From: Desulfurellaceae bacterium bin18
Lineage (GTDB): Bacteria; Desulfobacterota; Binatia; Bin18
Length of the DNA stretch: 64,000 nt
Reading direction: 5' to 3'
Assembly: GCA_002238415.1 (NCBI GenBank)
Contig: MPMI01000004.1
Coordinates: forward strand, 1 to 64,000
Part shown: piece after piece, positions 25,843 to 34,279 of the stretch
How the letters are laid out: the number at the start of each line of letters is the position of its first letter
How positions within the stretch are numbered: the first letter of the stretch is position 1
Notes under the pieces: model-generated
What the model was told of the DNA's origin: nothing
What the model saw: only the letters and a program-made list of their open reading frames with translations
Databases searched by the model: none
Position numbers and translations under genes: made by a program

Positions 25843-26981
25843 TTGACGCGAACCATGCGGCCGTCTTTTTGGAGCCGGAAGGTATACTCCCGCCAGCGGA
25901 CGGTGTTGCCCCACAGGCTTGCACACCAGACAACAAAAGAGAGGAGGTCCGTAAGGAGGGTCAGCAGAATAGCGGGACGCGGCAGCGTCGATTGCAGAAA
26001 GGCAGTGTTCATCAGCGCAGCGGTCAGGAGGCGGACTGCTATGACGCCGAGAGCGAGCACGGTCATCTCGAAAGACGACCAAAAACAGAGCAGACTCGCA
26101 TAGGCCCAGACCGTGCCAAACGTCACAACCGTACTGATATAGCCGCCGGGACGACAGTTTCGTTGCGTTCTCGCCCAGCGCAACTGATGGGAAAATAACC
26201 CGCGCAGCGAGCCCGCATCGGGACGGGTTTCAACAACGGTGGGCAGGACCCGCAACCGGTAGCCGGCCTGGCTAATCAGATACCCCAGGTAATAGTCATC
26301 CGCCAGATAATCGGACAGCCTGGCAAATCCCCCAATCGCGTCGAGGCAGGTGCGTTTGAGCGCCATGGTTGCGCCGAAGGCATACGCGGGCCGTTCGACC
26401 TGGCTGCCAATCACGACCTGGGTGGTAAACGTCGTGTTGATCATGAGCGATTCCAGCAGGGCCGGCAGGGGCTGGCCGGAACCACCACGGTACACACAGG
26501 TGACCAGCCCTGTTTCCGCCTGCGTTAAGGGCGGGATAATCGCCCGCAAGTAATCGGGCTCAACACAGACATCACTGTCGGTAATGACGAGATAGTCATA
26601 CTTCATTTGCGGCGTCAGATGGTGCAGGGTACTGACCTTGTAATTGGTCCCGATCACAGCAGACGCAACAACCAGAGTAATATCGTACTGGGGAAAATCG
26701 TGCTGCACTTTCTTGACAATGGCCACCGCCGGGTCATTAGGGTCGCGGACGCCACACAGGATTTGAAAGGTCGGGTAATCGAGTCGACAAAAGCTCGCCA
26801 GACTGTCGTACAAATCGGGCGGTGCGCCTTTGAGCGGCTTGAGAATAGTGACCGGAGGAAGGGCTGTGCCAAGGGCCGGGCGCGGACGGAAAAAACGCCA
26901 CGCCGCATAGATACTAAAAAGATAATAGACCAGGGCAATGCACAGCAGGCCAACCAGGAACCAGAGAGCGAGAAAGGACAT
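25839..26981 (-). CDS. hpnI: HpnI, bacteriohopanetetrol glycosyltransferase
   Basis: 380 residues. One N-terminal membrane helix (LWFLVGLLCIALVYYLFSIY), a GT2 catalytic domain of the ceramide-glucosyltransferase type with VTILKPLKG, TDSDVCVEP (DxD), DDYYLGYLI, and the QLRWARTQR (QxxRW) acceptor motif, then two or three C-terminal helices (FWSSFEMTVLALGVIAV, LTLLTDLLSFVVWCASLWG). It transfers GlcNAc to bacteriohopanetetrol at the inner membrane. It is convergent with hpnK and followed upstream by hpnJ on the same strand. Confidence 0.9.
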   Translation of the reverse strand: MSFLALWFLVGLLCIALVYYLFSIYAAWRFFRPRPALGTALPPVTILKPLKGAPPDLYDSLASFCRLDYPTFQILCGVRDPNDPAVAIVKKVQHDFPQYDITLVVASAVIGTNYKVSTLHHLTPQMKYDYLVITDSDVCVEPDYLRAIIPPLTQAETGLVTCVYRGGSGQPLPALLESLMINTTFTTQVVIGSQVERPAYAFGATMALKRTCLDAIGGFARLSDYLADDYYLGYLISQAGYRLRVLPTVVETRPDAGSLRGLFSHQLRWARTQRNCRPGGYISTVVTFGTVWAYASLLCFWSSFEMTVLALGVIAVRLLTAALMNTAFLQSTLPRPAILLTLLTDLLSFVVWCASLWGNTVRWREYTFRLQKDGRMVRVN

Positions 26982-27020
26982 GGCTCAGACACAGTCTCCT
27001 CCCGGTCGGGAGGAGACGTA

Positions 27021-28463
27021 TTAGGCGGCCGCAGAAGACGTGGTGCTCATCTCCCGCCGTTTTCGCATGGTGCGGAAAAAATCCTTGCCTTCCTGCCACA
27101 TGCGTTTCCGCTCCTCGGGATCACGTGCCATCTTTTTTACGGCTTTGAAGATGTAACGCGGGCGGAGGTAATACGAGCGGTAAAATTTCTCAACCGTTTC
27201 AAAAATTTCTTCCCCGGACAGGTTGGGATAGTTGATCACGCACTGCTGATAGCCTGACTCGCCCACCATATCCTCGGCCTTGATATAGCCGTTATCAAGG
27301 GCAAAATCGTAAAAGGCGGTGCCAGGATAGGGGGAAGCCAAAGAGACCTGAATGGTTTCCGGATTCATCTCCCGAGCGAAACGCATGGTCTCCTGCATGG
27401 TCTCACGGGTTTCTCCCGGCAGGCCCAAAATAAAGGTACCGTGGATCAAGATGCCAAGCTTGTGGCAGTCCTGAGTAAAACGCCGCGAGGTTTCGAGGGC
27501 CACGCCTTTTTTAATATTCTTGAGAATGGCCGCATTCCCGGACTCATAGCCGACCACAAACAGCCGCAGCCCGCCATCTTTCAGCACCTTGAGGGTCTCG
27601 TAGTCAACATTGCCACGCGCGTTGGTGGACCAGCACAGGCCGAGAGCGCCCATCCTTTTTGCGATCTCGCGTGCCCGTTTCGGGTCGGCGGTAAACGTAT
27701 CGTCATCAAAAAAGACCTCTTTCATACCCGGAAAGAGGCGCTTCATTTCCTGCACTTCCTCAATGACATTGCCCACTGAGCGGGTGCGGTAGGAATGACC
27801 GGTGGTCACCTGCGGCCACAGACAAAACGTGCAGCGTGCCGGACAGCCCCGTCCGGTGTACAGCGACACATAGGGATACTGGCAATACGGGCTATTATAC
27901 TTGCGGAAGTCCAAATCACGGTCATAAATCTGGGTAACAAAGGGCAACTGGTCGAGTTCTTCGTTGGTGAGCGTCGAACGTTCAAGGTTGTGATGGATCT
28001 GTCCGTCCCGGCGATAGCTGATACCGCGGATGTCCTTCCAATCCCATCCCTCGGCAACCTCTTTCATGGAGTAGTCAAACTCTTTGCGCGCGACAATATC
28101 GATGGCTTCCGAGATCTGTAAGGTCCCCTCCGGCTCAGCCGTGGCCTGACCGCCCACAAACGCGATGCGGCAGTCCGGATTTTTTTCTTTGATCAGTTCC
28201 GCGGTCTGCGCGTCCAATTTCACCGACGGCGTACTGGTGTGCAGCACAACAAAATCGTACTCTTTGGCGATATCAACGGTCTGCGCCTGATTCAGCCCTT
28301 CGGGCGGCGCGTCCAGCACGCGACTGTTCTCGATCATGCCGGCCGGATAACACAGCCAGGTCGGATACCAGAACGACCAGACCTCACGAGTTGCCTGATA
28401 GCGGGAGCCTGCTCCCCCATCGAAATTTTCATATGCAGGCGGATTCAAAAACAATGTACGCAT
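27021..28463 (-). CDS. hpnJ: HpnJ, hopanoid radical SAM enzyme
   Basis: 480 residues. An N-terminal B12-binding-like Rossmann domain (MRTLFLNPPAYENFDGGAGS, then FVVLHTSTPSVKLDAQTAELI) precedes a radical SAM barrel with the iron-sulfur motif CPARCTFCLW near residue 210 and EVFFDDDTFTADPKRAREI. HpnJ is thought to contract the glucosamine ring to the cyclitol ether after HpnI and HpnK. It is the distal upstream gene of an hpnJ-hpnI pair with a 39-base gap. GGAAGGAG lies upstream of the start. Confidence 0.9.
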   Translation of the reverse strand: MRTLFLNPPAYENFDGGAGSRYQATREVWSFWYPTWLCYPAGMIENSRVLDAPPEGLNQAQTVDIAKEYDFVVLHTSTPSVKLDAQTAELIKEKNPDCRIAFVGGQATAEPEGTLQISEAIDIVARKEFDYSMKEVAEGWDWKDIRGISYRRDGQIHHNLERSTLTNEELDQLPFVTQIYDRDLDFRKYNSPYCQYPYVSLYTGRGCPARCTFCLWPQVTTGHSYRTRSVGNVIEEVQEMKRLFPGMKEVFFDDDTFTADPKRAREIAKRMGALGLCWSTNARGNVDYETLKVLKDGGLRLFVVGYESGNAAILKNIKKGVALETSRRFTQDCHKLGILIHGTFILGLPGETRETMQETMRFAREMNPETIQVSLASPYPGTAFYDFALDNGYIKAEDMVGESGYQQCVINYPNLSGEEIFETVEKFYRSYYLRPRYIFKAVKKMARDPEERKRMWQEGKDFFRTMRKRREMSTTSSAAA

Positions 28464-28569
28464 GCGTGCATCTCTCCTTCCCCGCCGCGGCCTTCACGAG
28501 CGCGCCGGTTCTGCCGAAGGCATGGTATTATACATAGGAAAAGAAGGAAAGCGAGTAGTGTTTTACATG

Positions 28570-28796
28570 GGTAGTGTCTCACTTTGAAATTTCTTCTCCT
28601 CACTGCTGATTGACGACCCGTTTTTTCGGCGCTCGCGTCATTTTTTTGCTCTTTTCCTCGTAATCTATGTAGTGACAGGAGCAACAGCATGTGATATTAA
28701 TTGCCCTTCATCAGCGCGGCCAAGACCCTGCGGGCGGTAGAGTCAAGGTCCCCCGTACGAGGGCGCAATCCAAAGGATGCAAACTGAGACACTACC
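28570..28796. mobile_element. Miniature inverted-repeat element (MITE-like)
   Basis: The ends GGTAGTGTCTCACTTTG (28570-28586) and CAAACTGAGACACTACC (28780-28796) are inverted repeats with one mismatch in 17. The flanks TTTACATG and TTCACATG differ at one of eight positions, consistent with a decayed target duplication. The interior (about 190 bp) has no intact gene. On the minus strand it holds a stub MTRAPKKRVVNQQ after a run of A residues, and an open frame ending FGLRPRTGDL...LAALMKGN that may be a transposase remnant. It sits between hpnJ and the TonB array. Confidence 0.55.
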
Positions 28797-29078
28797 TTCA
28801 CATGGCACCTTATTGGGAGCAAGGGACAATGTGCGCCTGTGTCCCCGGCCAGGAATCCGAGTAACTGCCTCCGGTCAGGTCCCACAGAAAGGCCGGGAGA
28901 CAGGTTGAGCGACCTGCGAGGGGGTTGCAAACCGAAGCACCTTTACCCTTCTCTTCCCAAATATGCCTGTTCGGTATATGGTCCGGGTTCGTGCACACTG
29001 CATGTCATATTTGCATATTCTATCCGTGTGTTATATCTACATTTTCGTGGGTGGAAAAATTCTGAAGGGGGAAGTAGC
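28797..29078 (+). other. Leader region of the first TonB receptor gene, possibly structured
   Basis: About 280 bases with no convincing gene. CCCGGCC (28844-28850) can pair with GGCCGGG (28891-28897), and CAGGT/ACCTG (28901-28905/28912-28916) form a second stem. GAATCCGAGTAACTG inside the first loop faintly recalls a cobalamin riboswitch core, but the other conserved boxes are not seen, so no riboswitch is called. The receptor RBS (AAGGGGGAAG) ends the leader. Confidence 0.3.
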
Positions 29079-31718
29079 ATGAGCAAACTGAAGTGGTGGC
29101 AGCCCTATCTTCTCGTAAGTATATTAGCCTTGACGGGAGCATCTGTGGTCGGCGCGCAAGACGCAGAACCACAAGAGCCGGTCGGCGCACAAGATGCGCA
29201 GCCGCAAGAGCAAGTCCTGGAACTCGGAGAACTCAAGGTGGTCGGCTCCCGCGTGGCGGGTCGCTCGGCCCAGGAGTCGCCGGTGCCGGTCGATGTCATT
29301 CAGGGGGAAGACTTGCAGACCTACGGCATTCGGGACATGGACTCCCTCCTGTCCGCGACCGTCCCTTCCTATAATGTCGGCCAGGAGCCCATCAGCGACG
29401 AGGCCACCTTTGTTCGGCCGGCCACGTTGCGCGGTCTGCCGCCGGACTCCACATTGGTCCTGGTCAACGGCAAACGCCGCCACCGTGGGTCGGTGATCAA
29501 TTTCCTGGGTGCGCCGAATTCCAGAGGATCACAGGGGGCCGACATTTCCACGATCCCGTCCATTGCCCTGGAGCGCATCGAGGTTCTGCGTGACGGGGCT
29601 GCGGCCCAGTACGGTTCGGACGCCATCGCCGGCGTGATGAACTTCAAGCTCAGGGAAGACACTGAGGGCCTGACGGTCCAGACGAGCTATGGGCAGAACT
29701 ACCACGGCGACGGCGACAAGGTGAATGTGGCCGCCAATCTGGGGCTACCATTGAGCGATCGCGGCTTTGCCAATTTCAGCTTTGAGTTCACCAATGTGGA
29801 CGAGACCAGCCGCAGCGTACAGCGCAGCGATGCCCGAGGCTTGATCGAGGCCGGCAACATGCATGTGCGCCGGCCCGCGGCGCAGATTTGGGGAGCACCC
29901 GAAGTTCAGTACGACTACAAATTTTTCGGCAACCTGGGATTTGATTTGGAGGAGATCAACAGTCGCCTATATGCGTTTGGCAATTATGCCGAGCGCAAGG
30001 TGGAGGGCGGCTTCTACTTTCGTAATCCCCATACCCGGTCCGGCGTGTTCAGAGGCGATCAGCTTGAGGATGGCACGCCCACCGTCAAGGTGATCGACCT
30101 GTCGAACGATGGCAGGTCCGGCGGCTGCCGCGACATTCCTATCCGCGGCAACGTACCCCGGTTTGGGGAAGTCGCCGATAACGGCCCGGACTGCTTTTCA
30201 TTTATTGAGCGGTTTCCGGGCGGATTTACGCCCCGCTTCGGCGGCTATGTGCAGGACTGGAGTATCGCCTTTGGCCTGACCGGAGACCTGGAGAGCGAAT
30301 ACTCGCTGCTCAACGGCTGGTACTACGATGTGAGTGCCTATTTCGGTGAGAACAGCGTTGACTATTTCATGATCAATACCATCAACCCGCAGTTGGCCGA
30401 TATGCGGATGGCCATCCCGACCGAGTACCGGCCCGGCGGCGTCTCCCAGTCTGAGAAGACGTTTAATCTGGATATTTCCAAACCGTTTGATGTCGGCATC
30501 TTCCACTCCGACCTGAACATGGCATTCGGGTTCGAGTACCACATCGAAGAGTACGAGGTGAAACTCGGCGGCGAAAACTCCTGGTCTTCCGATTTTGACC
30601 GGTTCGGCCCGCAGGGGCTTGGAGTCGGCTCAAACGGGTTTACCGGATTCGGACCCAACATCGTCGGCGATTATGAACGGAATAACTACGCTCTCTACAT
30701 GGACATGGAAGCCGAGGTGGTTAAAAATGTGACCCTCGGCGTGGCCGGGCGGTATGAGAACTTTGACAAGCCGATCGGCGAGTCCGTCAACGGGAAGGTG
30801 TCGGCCAGGTGGCAAGCGCTGGAGATGCTGGCCATGCGCGGTGCGGTCAGCTCGGGTTTCCGCGCCCCAACACCCGGCCAGGCCAACGTGAACAAAATCA
30901 CCACTTCGTTTCAAGACGGCATGTTGATAGACGACGCAACCTTTCCCGGCTACCATCCCGCTTCGGCCTTCTTCGGCGCCAGCGATTTGACTCCGGAAAA
31001 ATCCGTCAACTACTCGGCGGGCTTTGTCTTCAACGTGGCCGATGTCGATGTCACCGTCGACTACTACCGTATCAAGATGCAGGATCGCATCGTCCGTAGC
31101 AGCCGATTTAATGTTGCGGAAGAACTCGCCAAGCGGGGCATTACCCGGGCGGCATTCGACGCGGCAGTTGGGCCGAACCAGATTTCGGTGCTCCGCTTCT
31201 ATACCAACGACTTCGACACCACCACCCAGGGTATCGACGTCGTGGCGACCTATCCGCTGCAATCGGTCGCTGGCTTCACCCAATTCACGCTTGTCGGGAA
31301 CTGGAATAAGACCAAGGTAGACAGCCGCACCCCGGAGTTCATCAGTGATAAGCTTGTACGGCAAATCGAAGATGGCCTGCCGCAGTTCCGGTTCTCGCTG
31401 ACGGCCGACCACAACTGGGGGCCGTGGCGCTTCCTGTCCCGGCTGTACTACTACGACACCTTCCGCGACTACCCGACCGATGGCAGTTTCGGCTTCAACG
31501 CCGGCGAGCGCCTTCTGGTAGATATGGAACTCTCGTACACCTTCCTGAACCTGCCGTTCATGGAGGCTGCCACCTTCGCATTCGGCGCGGAAAACCTGTT
31601 CGACCAATATCCACGCAGGAACCCGCAAGCGACTGGCGCCGGCCTGAAATACCCGGAAACCTCACCCTACGGCTTCAACGGTGGATTCTACTACCTGCGG
31701 GCCGGCTTCGAGTTCTAA
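29079..31718 (+). CDS. TonB-dependent outer-membrane receptor 1
   Basis: 879 residues. Signal peptide (YLLVSILALTGASVVGAQ), a short low-complexity linker (AEPQEPVGAQDAQPQEQ), a TonB-box-like VLELGELKVVGSR, then the plug (SPVPVDVIQGEDLQTYGIRD, LRGLPPDSTLVLVNGKRRHR, ALERIEVLRDGAAAQYGSDA) and a 22-strand-type barrel ending in YYLRAGFEF with the outer-membrane C-terminal Phe. It would import a large ligand across the outer membrane with TonB-ExbBD energy. Closest relatives are the four copies at 42-53 kb. A strong terminator follows 29 bases after the stop. The ligand cannot be read from sequence. Confidence 0.93.
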   Translation: MSKLKWWQPYLLVSILALTGASVVGAQDAEPQEPVGAQDAQPQEQVLELGELKVVGSRVAGRSAQESPVPVDVIQGEDLQTYGIRDMDSLLSATVPSYNVGQEPISDEATFVRPATLRGLPPDSTLVLVNGKRRHRGSVINFLGAPNSRGSQGADISTIPSIALERIEVLRDGAAAQYGSDAIAGVMNFKLREDTEGLTVQTSYGQNYHGDGDKVNVAANLGLPLSDRGFANFSFEFTNVDETSRSVQRSDARGLIEAGNMHVRRPAAQIWGAPEVQYDYKFFGNLGFDLEEINSRLYAFGNYAERKVEGGFYFRNPHTRSGVFRGDQLEDGTPTVKVIDLSNDGRSGGCRDIPIRGNVPRFGEVADNGPDCFSFIERFPGGFTPRFGGYVQDWSIAFGLTGDLESEYSLLNGWYYDVSAYFGENSVDYFMINTINPQLADMRMAIPTEYRPGGVSQSEKTFNLDISKPFDVGIFHSDLNMAFGFEYHIEEYEVKLGGENSWSSDFDRFGPQGLGVGSNGFTGFGPNIVGDYERNNYALYMDMEAEVVKNVTLGVAGRYENFDKPIGESVNGKVSARWQALEMLAMRGAVSSGFRAPTPGQANVNKITTSFQDGMLIDDATFPGYHPASAFFGASDLTPEKSVNYSAGFVFNVADVDVTVDYYRIKMQDRIVRSSRFNVAEELAKRGITRAAFDAAVGPNQISVLRFYTNDFDTTTQGIDVVATYPLQSVAGFTQFTLVGNWNKTKVDSRTPEFISDKLVRQIEDGLPQFRFSLTADHNWGPWRFLSRLYYYDTFRDYPTDGSFGFNAGERLLVDMELSYTFLNLPFMEAATFAFGAENLFDQYPRRNPQATGAGLKYPETSPYGFNGGFYYLRAGFEF

Positions 31719-31747
31719 GCACAGTCTGACGAGCATAGCTGCGATGA

Positions 31748-31777
31748 GGGGGGCGGGTTCATACCCGCCCCCCTTTT
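31748..31777 (+). terminator. Rho-independent terminator after TonB receptor 1
   Basis: A perfect 10-bp GC stem (GGGGGGCGGG / CCCGCCCCCC) with a 6-base loop TTCATA, followed by TTTT. It ends transcription of the first receptor, so this copy is not in one operon with the others even before the insertion. Confidence 0.85.
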
Positions 31778-31802
31778 ATTGTTGTCAGGTTTCTATCCCC
31801 TC

Positions 31803-31880
31803 GGTCCTGTCCTAATTAGGACAAAAAAACTTCGATTTCTCCAAAATAGGACAAACGAAATTCAAAATAGGACAAACGTC
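31803..31880. repeat. Left end of the element: terminal repeat and AGGACA motifs
   Basis: After the terminal TGTCCTAATTAGGACA, two AAAATAGGACAAACG units (31842 and 31863 onwards) are joined by AAATTC. The joined block closely resembles the two inner units of the right end, in the same orientation rather than inverted. Repeated sites of this sort are typical transposase-binding arrays at transposon ends (Tn7/Tn5053-like and IS21-like elements). Confidence 0.65.
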
Positions 31881-31983
31881 CACGGGACCGACCCTGCTGC
31901 ATATGCTAAGATTCCTTCCAATTTTTTGATCGGTGCACGTGTTCACAGCACGGCGCCGAAATTGGAAAGAAGGAGGGTTCACA

Positions 31984-32166
31984 ATGGAAGAATACGGCTG
32001 GACTACGTTCGTGTCTATAGCGGGGTCGATCGCGTCGATCACCTCACTCGCGTGGGCCTGCTGGGCCTGGCTTCAGAAACGGAAGGCGCCAGAGCCAAAA
32101 CCCCAATACGGACGGGTCGCTCTGACCGCCCCGAAAATTGTGCGGCTTTTGGACCCCGACTACTGA
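31984..32166 (+). CDS. Small single-span membrane protein
   Basis: 60 residues: MEEYGWTTFVSIAGSIASIT then SLAWACWAWLQKRKAPEPKP, one transmembrane helix followed by a basic, proline-rich cytoplasmic tail. A strong AAGGAGGG about eight bases before the ATG supports translation. It is the first gene inside the left end of the element and is separated from the next, oppositely directed genes by a repeat-rich gap. Function unknown. Confidence 0.5.
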   Translation: MEEYGWTTFVSIAGSIASITSLAWACWAWLQKRKAPEPKPQYGRVALTAPKIVRLLDPDY

Positions 32167-32225
32167 ATACGCGGCGGCCTGCGTTGCATAATGCAACAGC
32201 CTGCCGTAGACTCGGTGAGCCGATT

Positions 32226-32326
32226 CTAGGCAATACCTAACTGGGCAATGCATGGCACTGCGAGGCATGGTAAGGCACTGCGATGCAATGCTTGGCGCGG
32301 CAGTGCAAGGCAATCCAAGGACAGGG
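32226..32326. repeat. Degenerate GGCA/GCAATG repeat tract
   Basis: About 100 bases built from irregular repeats of GGCAATGC, GGCACTGCG, GGCATGG and GGCAGTGC spaced seven to ten bases apart. There is no open reading frame. The motif density is far above background and it marks the gap between the first cargo gene and the convergent operon. Confidence 0.55.
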
Positions 32327-32386
32327 GAGGGGTGGTTCGCCCCTCCTCAAGGGCGGTCATTTTGACGCACTACCAAATCCGAACCG

Positions 32387-32809
32387 TCACCTCTGAAACG
32401 GAGCCGAGCACACTTTCCGTTCGTGCTTGCCCTCTCCTGGTTCAGCATAGTGAAAGCACACGCGGTACTCCCCTGGTCCCGCAGTATTTGCGTATGGCAA
32501 GACACTTTCGGTCACGTGTCCTGCCGGGAGGAAACGCAGCCCCCAAGGAGAGCGGGCGCCCGAAGGTATTCTCTCCCAGCGGTCTCCCCCTTGTCGGTCG
32601 AATTGAAAAGCCCCCGCCCCATAGTGCAGTGTCGTCTCCGTACCATTCAGGGCACGGGCGCAGACATGACTGACAGACACCACATGGACCACAACCTGAA
32701 GACTGGACTGCTGCGGGACATCGGGGACGACTGAGCACTGCTGGGCGTGAGTGACGGGACTCCACAGCACAATGAGTACGAAAAAAGGAAGGGAGGGTTG
32801 CCTTTTCAT
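32387..32809 (-). CDS. Small secreted protein of unknown function
   Basis: 140 residues with a signal peptide (LPFFVLIVLWSPVTHAQ) and a mature part containing paired cysteines (QCSVVPD, HVCARALNG, RVCFHYAEP, KVCSAPF), which suggests a disulfide-bonded beta-sandwich in the periplasm. The ATG overlaps the stop of the upstream gene by four bases, so it is the last gene of the SIR2-containing operon. A longer frame opens upstream, but the signal peptide and the overlap fix the start at 32809. Not recognised. Confidence 0.55.
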   Translation of the reverse strand: MKRQPSLPFFVLIVLWSPVTHAQQCSVVPDVPQQSSLQVVVHVVSVSHVCARALNGTETTLHYGAGAFQFDRQGGDRWERIPSGARSPWGLRFLPAGHVTESVLPYANTAGPGEYRVCFHYAEPGEGKHERKVCSAPFQR

Positions 32810-33330
32810 TCGGGTGGCGGGCCACTGTTCGCCGTCACGTGGACCTTTGGCGGCGCCTGCGTGGGGACTAGAAAAAACAACGGCCCCAAGGCTTTCTGGC
32901 TGACCTCCCAAATCTGATAGGGCTCCCCGTCAATACACGGGAGATAGGTCTGCTGTTTTGCATGCCACTGGAGCGTCTCAATCGTAAACAGATTCTCCCA
33001 ACCAGTCTGCTGGCCGTTCTCGACCTTTGGGACTTCTACGTGAATGGAGTCTTTGTTGAGATCAAACTCGAACGCCACAGCGAGGTTCTGGTATAAATAA
33101 CGATTGGTACTTGTACGGACTAACACGGTCGTGGGAAGCTGCTCTTGATCTAAGACAAACGGGCAGAGACGCATTTCACGGCCCGGTATCTCTTCCTTAG
33201 CCACCCGGTCAACCTGTTTATTCATCTCCTCCACGTCGCGCTGAACGATCTTTGCCAGTTCGGCAAAGATATTTTTCATCCTGCATTGCACCCGTTTCTC
33301 GACCCAATTCGGCGTGTCCTCTAGTTGCAT
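32806..33330 (-). CDS. Unknown protein in the SIR2-like operon
   Basis: 174 residues from MQLEDTPNWVEKRVQCRMKN; the N-terminal third is a charged helix (IVQRDVEEMNKQVDRVAKEE), and the rest is beta-rich (TTVLVRTSTNRYLYQNLAVAFEFDL, LFTIETLQWHAKQQTYLP). AAGGAGAAGGAA precedes the ATG. Overlaps the secreted-protein gene by four bases and lies 20 bases after the gene upstream. No family recognised. Confidence 0.55.
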   Translation of the reverse strand: MQLEDTPNWVEKRVQCRMKNIFAELAKIVQRDVEEMNKQVDRVAKEEIPGREMRLCPFVLDQEQLPTTVLVRTSTNRYLYQNLAVAFEFDLNKDSIHVEVPKVENGQQTGWENLFTIETLQWHAKQQTYLPCIDGEPYQIWEVSQKALGPLFFLVPTQAPPKVHVTANSGPPPE

Positions 33331-33349
33331 TTCCTTCTCCTTTCTCAGT

Positions 33350-34195
33350 TTATCGGAATATGTCTTGGTGACGGTCCCAAACAAGGGGTTTGGGAGCATG
33401 CATCGCGCGGAGTAAAAGCTGCTGCATATCCCGATCCTTGCTCTTGAGAAGAGCCAGGATTAAATTTTGCAGGAACTCTGAAAGAGGCGGTTTGAATTGG
33501 TACGGTATAGGGAGGTCTTCGTTATTCTCACACCAGACGATCTTGGCGACCCCATTGAGATAAGAGCCGTTATTCTCCTTGGCCCACTTGGTGAGGGCTT
33601 CAGCCGTCCCCTCTTGGTACTCAATATGCAACTGATTAGTCAGCAGGGTATTTCTAATCTTCCACTCCAACCGATTCCCTACTGATTTGTAGCCGGGATC
33701 GGTCGCAACGAGACCTGCGAAGATATCGAGTGTTTGGCGAGCGACTTCAAGCATCGCCTCCACCGAGGTTGTTGCAGGCTGCCCGTTCTTCCATCCCTCA
33801 AGAGGATAATAGCGCCATTTCACATAGTCCTTGTCGATGTTGTCTATAAATTCGTCCAGGGTGCGGTAGCCGACATAGTTATGTAAGGATTGGAAGGCGA
33901 CATATCCCTTCCGTATTCGGTCTGCGACTTTTTGATCGCGTGTCTTGAGCTGGCCAAAGACGGTTTTTAAGCTATGCCCATCTTTTTGAGGGTTGTAGGT
34001 TTTCGTTTTGTCCAGCTCGATCACCAGCGCTTTCATCGACTGTTCCAGTAATGGATATGCCATATTCACATAGGGCCACCCATTGAACACCACTTGCTGG
34101 GCCATGAGGTCATTCTCTATGGGTCGTTCTTGGAACCAGTCCTTGATTTTCCGATAGATCGTGTCTAGTCCGTGAAGGGTGATGATCGGTTTCAT
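33350..34195 (-). CDS. HEPN-like protein of unknown function
   Basis: 281 residues. The region VNMAYPLLEQSMKALVIELD ... DGHSLKTVFGQLK ... FQSLHNYVGYRTLDEFI has the helical pattern of HEPN domains (a KAL helix, then GHxL, then a later helix). However, the RNase R-x4-6-H motif is not clear (R and H are about ten residues apart). A second, mixed C-terminal part ends in LLRAMHAPKPLVWDRHQDIF. HEPN proteins are common in toxin-antitoxin and defence systems. It lies between the SIR2-like gene and two unknown genes in one operon. The start may be 34210 or 34195. Confidence 0.5.
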   Translation of the reverse strand: MKPIITLHGLDTIYRKIKDWFQERPIENDLMAQQVVFNGWPYVNMAYPLLEQSMKALVIELDKTKTYNPQKDGHSLKTVFGQLKTRDQKVADRIRKGYVAFQSLHNYVGYRTLDEFIDNIDKDYVKWRYYPLEGWKNGQPATTSVEAMLEVARQTLDIFAGLVATDPGYKSVGNRLEWKIRNTLLTNQLHIEYQEGTAEALTKWAKENNGSYLNGVAKIVWCENNEDLPIPYQFKPPLSEFLQNLILALLKSKDRDMQQLLLRAMHAPKPLVWDRHQDIFR

Positions 34196-34279
34196 ATGAA
34201 TAATCTCCAATCAGTTTGTGACATTCAGAGGCGGGATCACGGCGCCATTAGGGCAAAGATGGATTCCGCTCCTTTTAGC

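Noticed and set aside
28797-29078. Cobalamin riboswitch before TonB receptor 1
   Set aside because: Only one short segment resembles the core; the other conserved boxes are absent.
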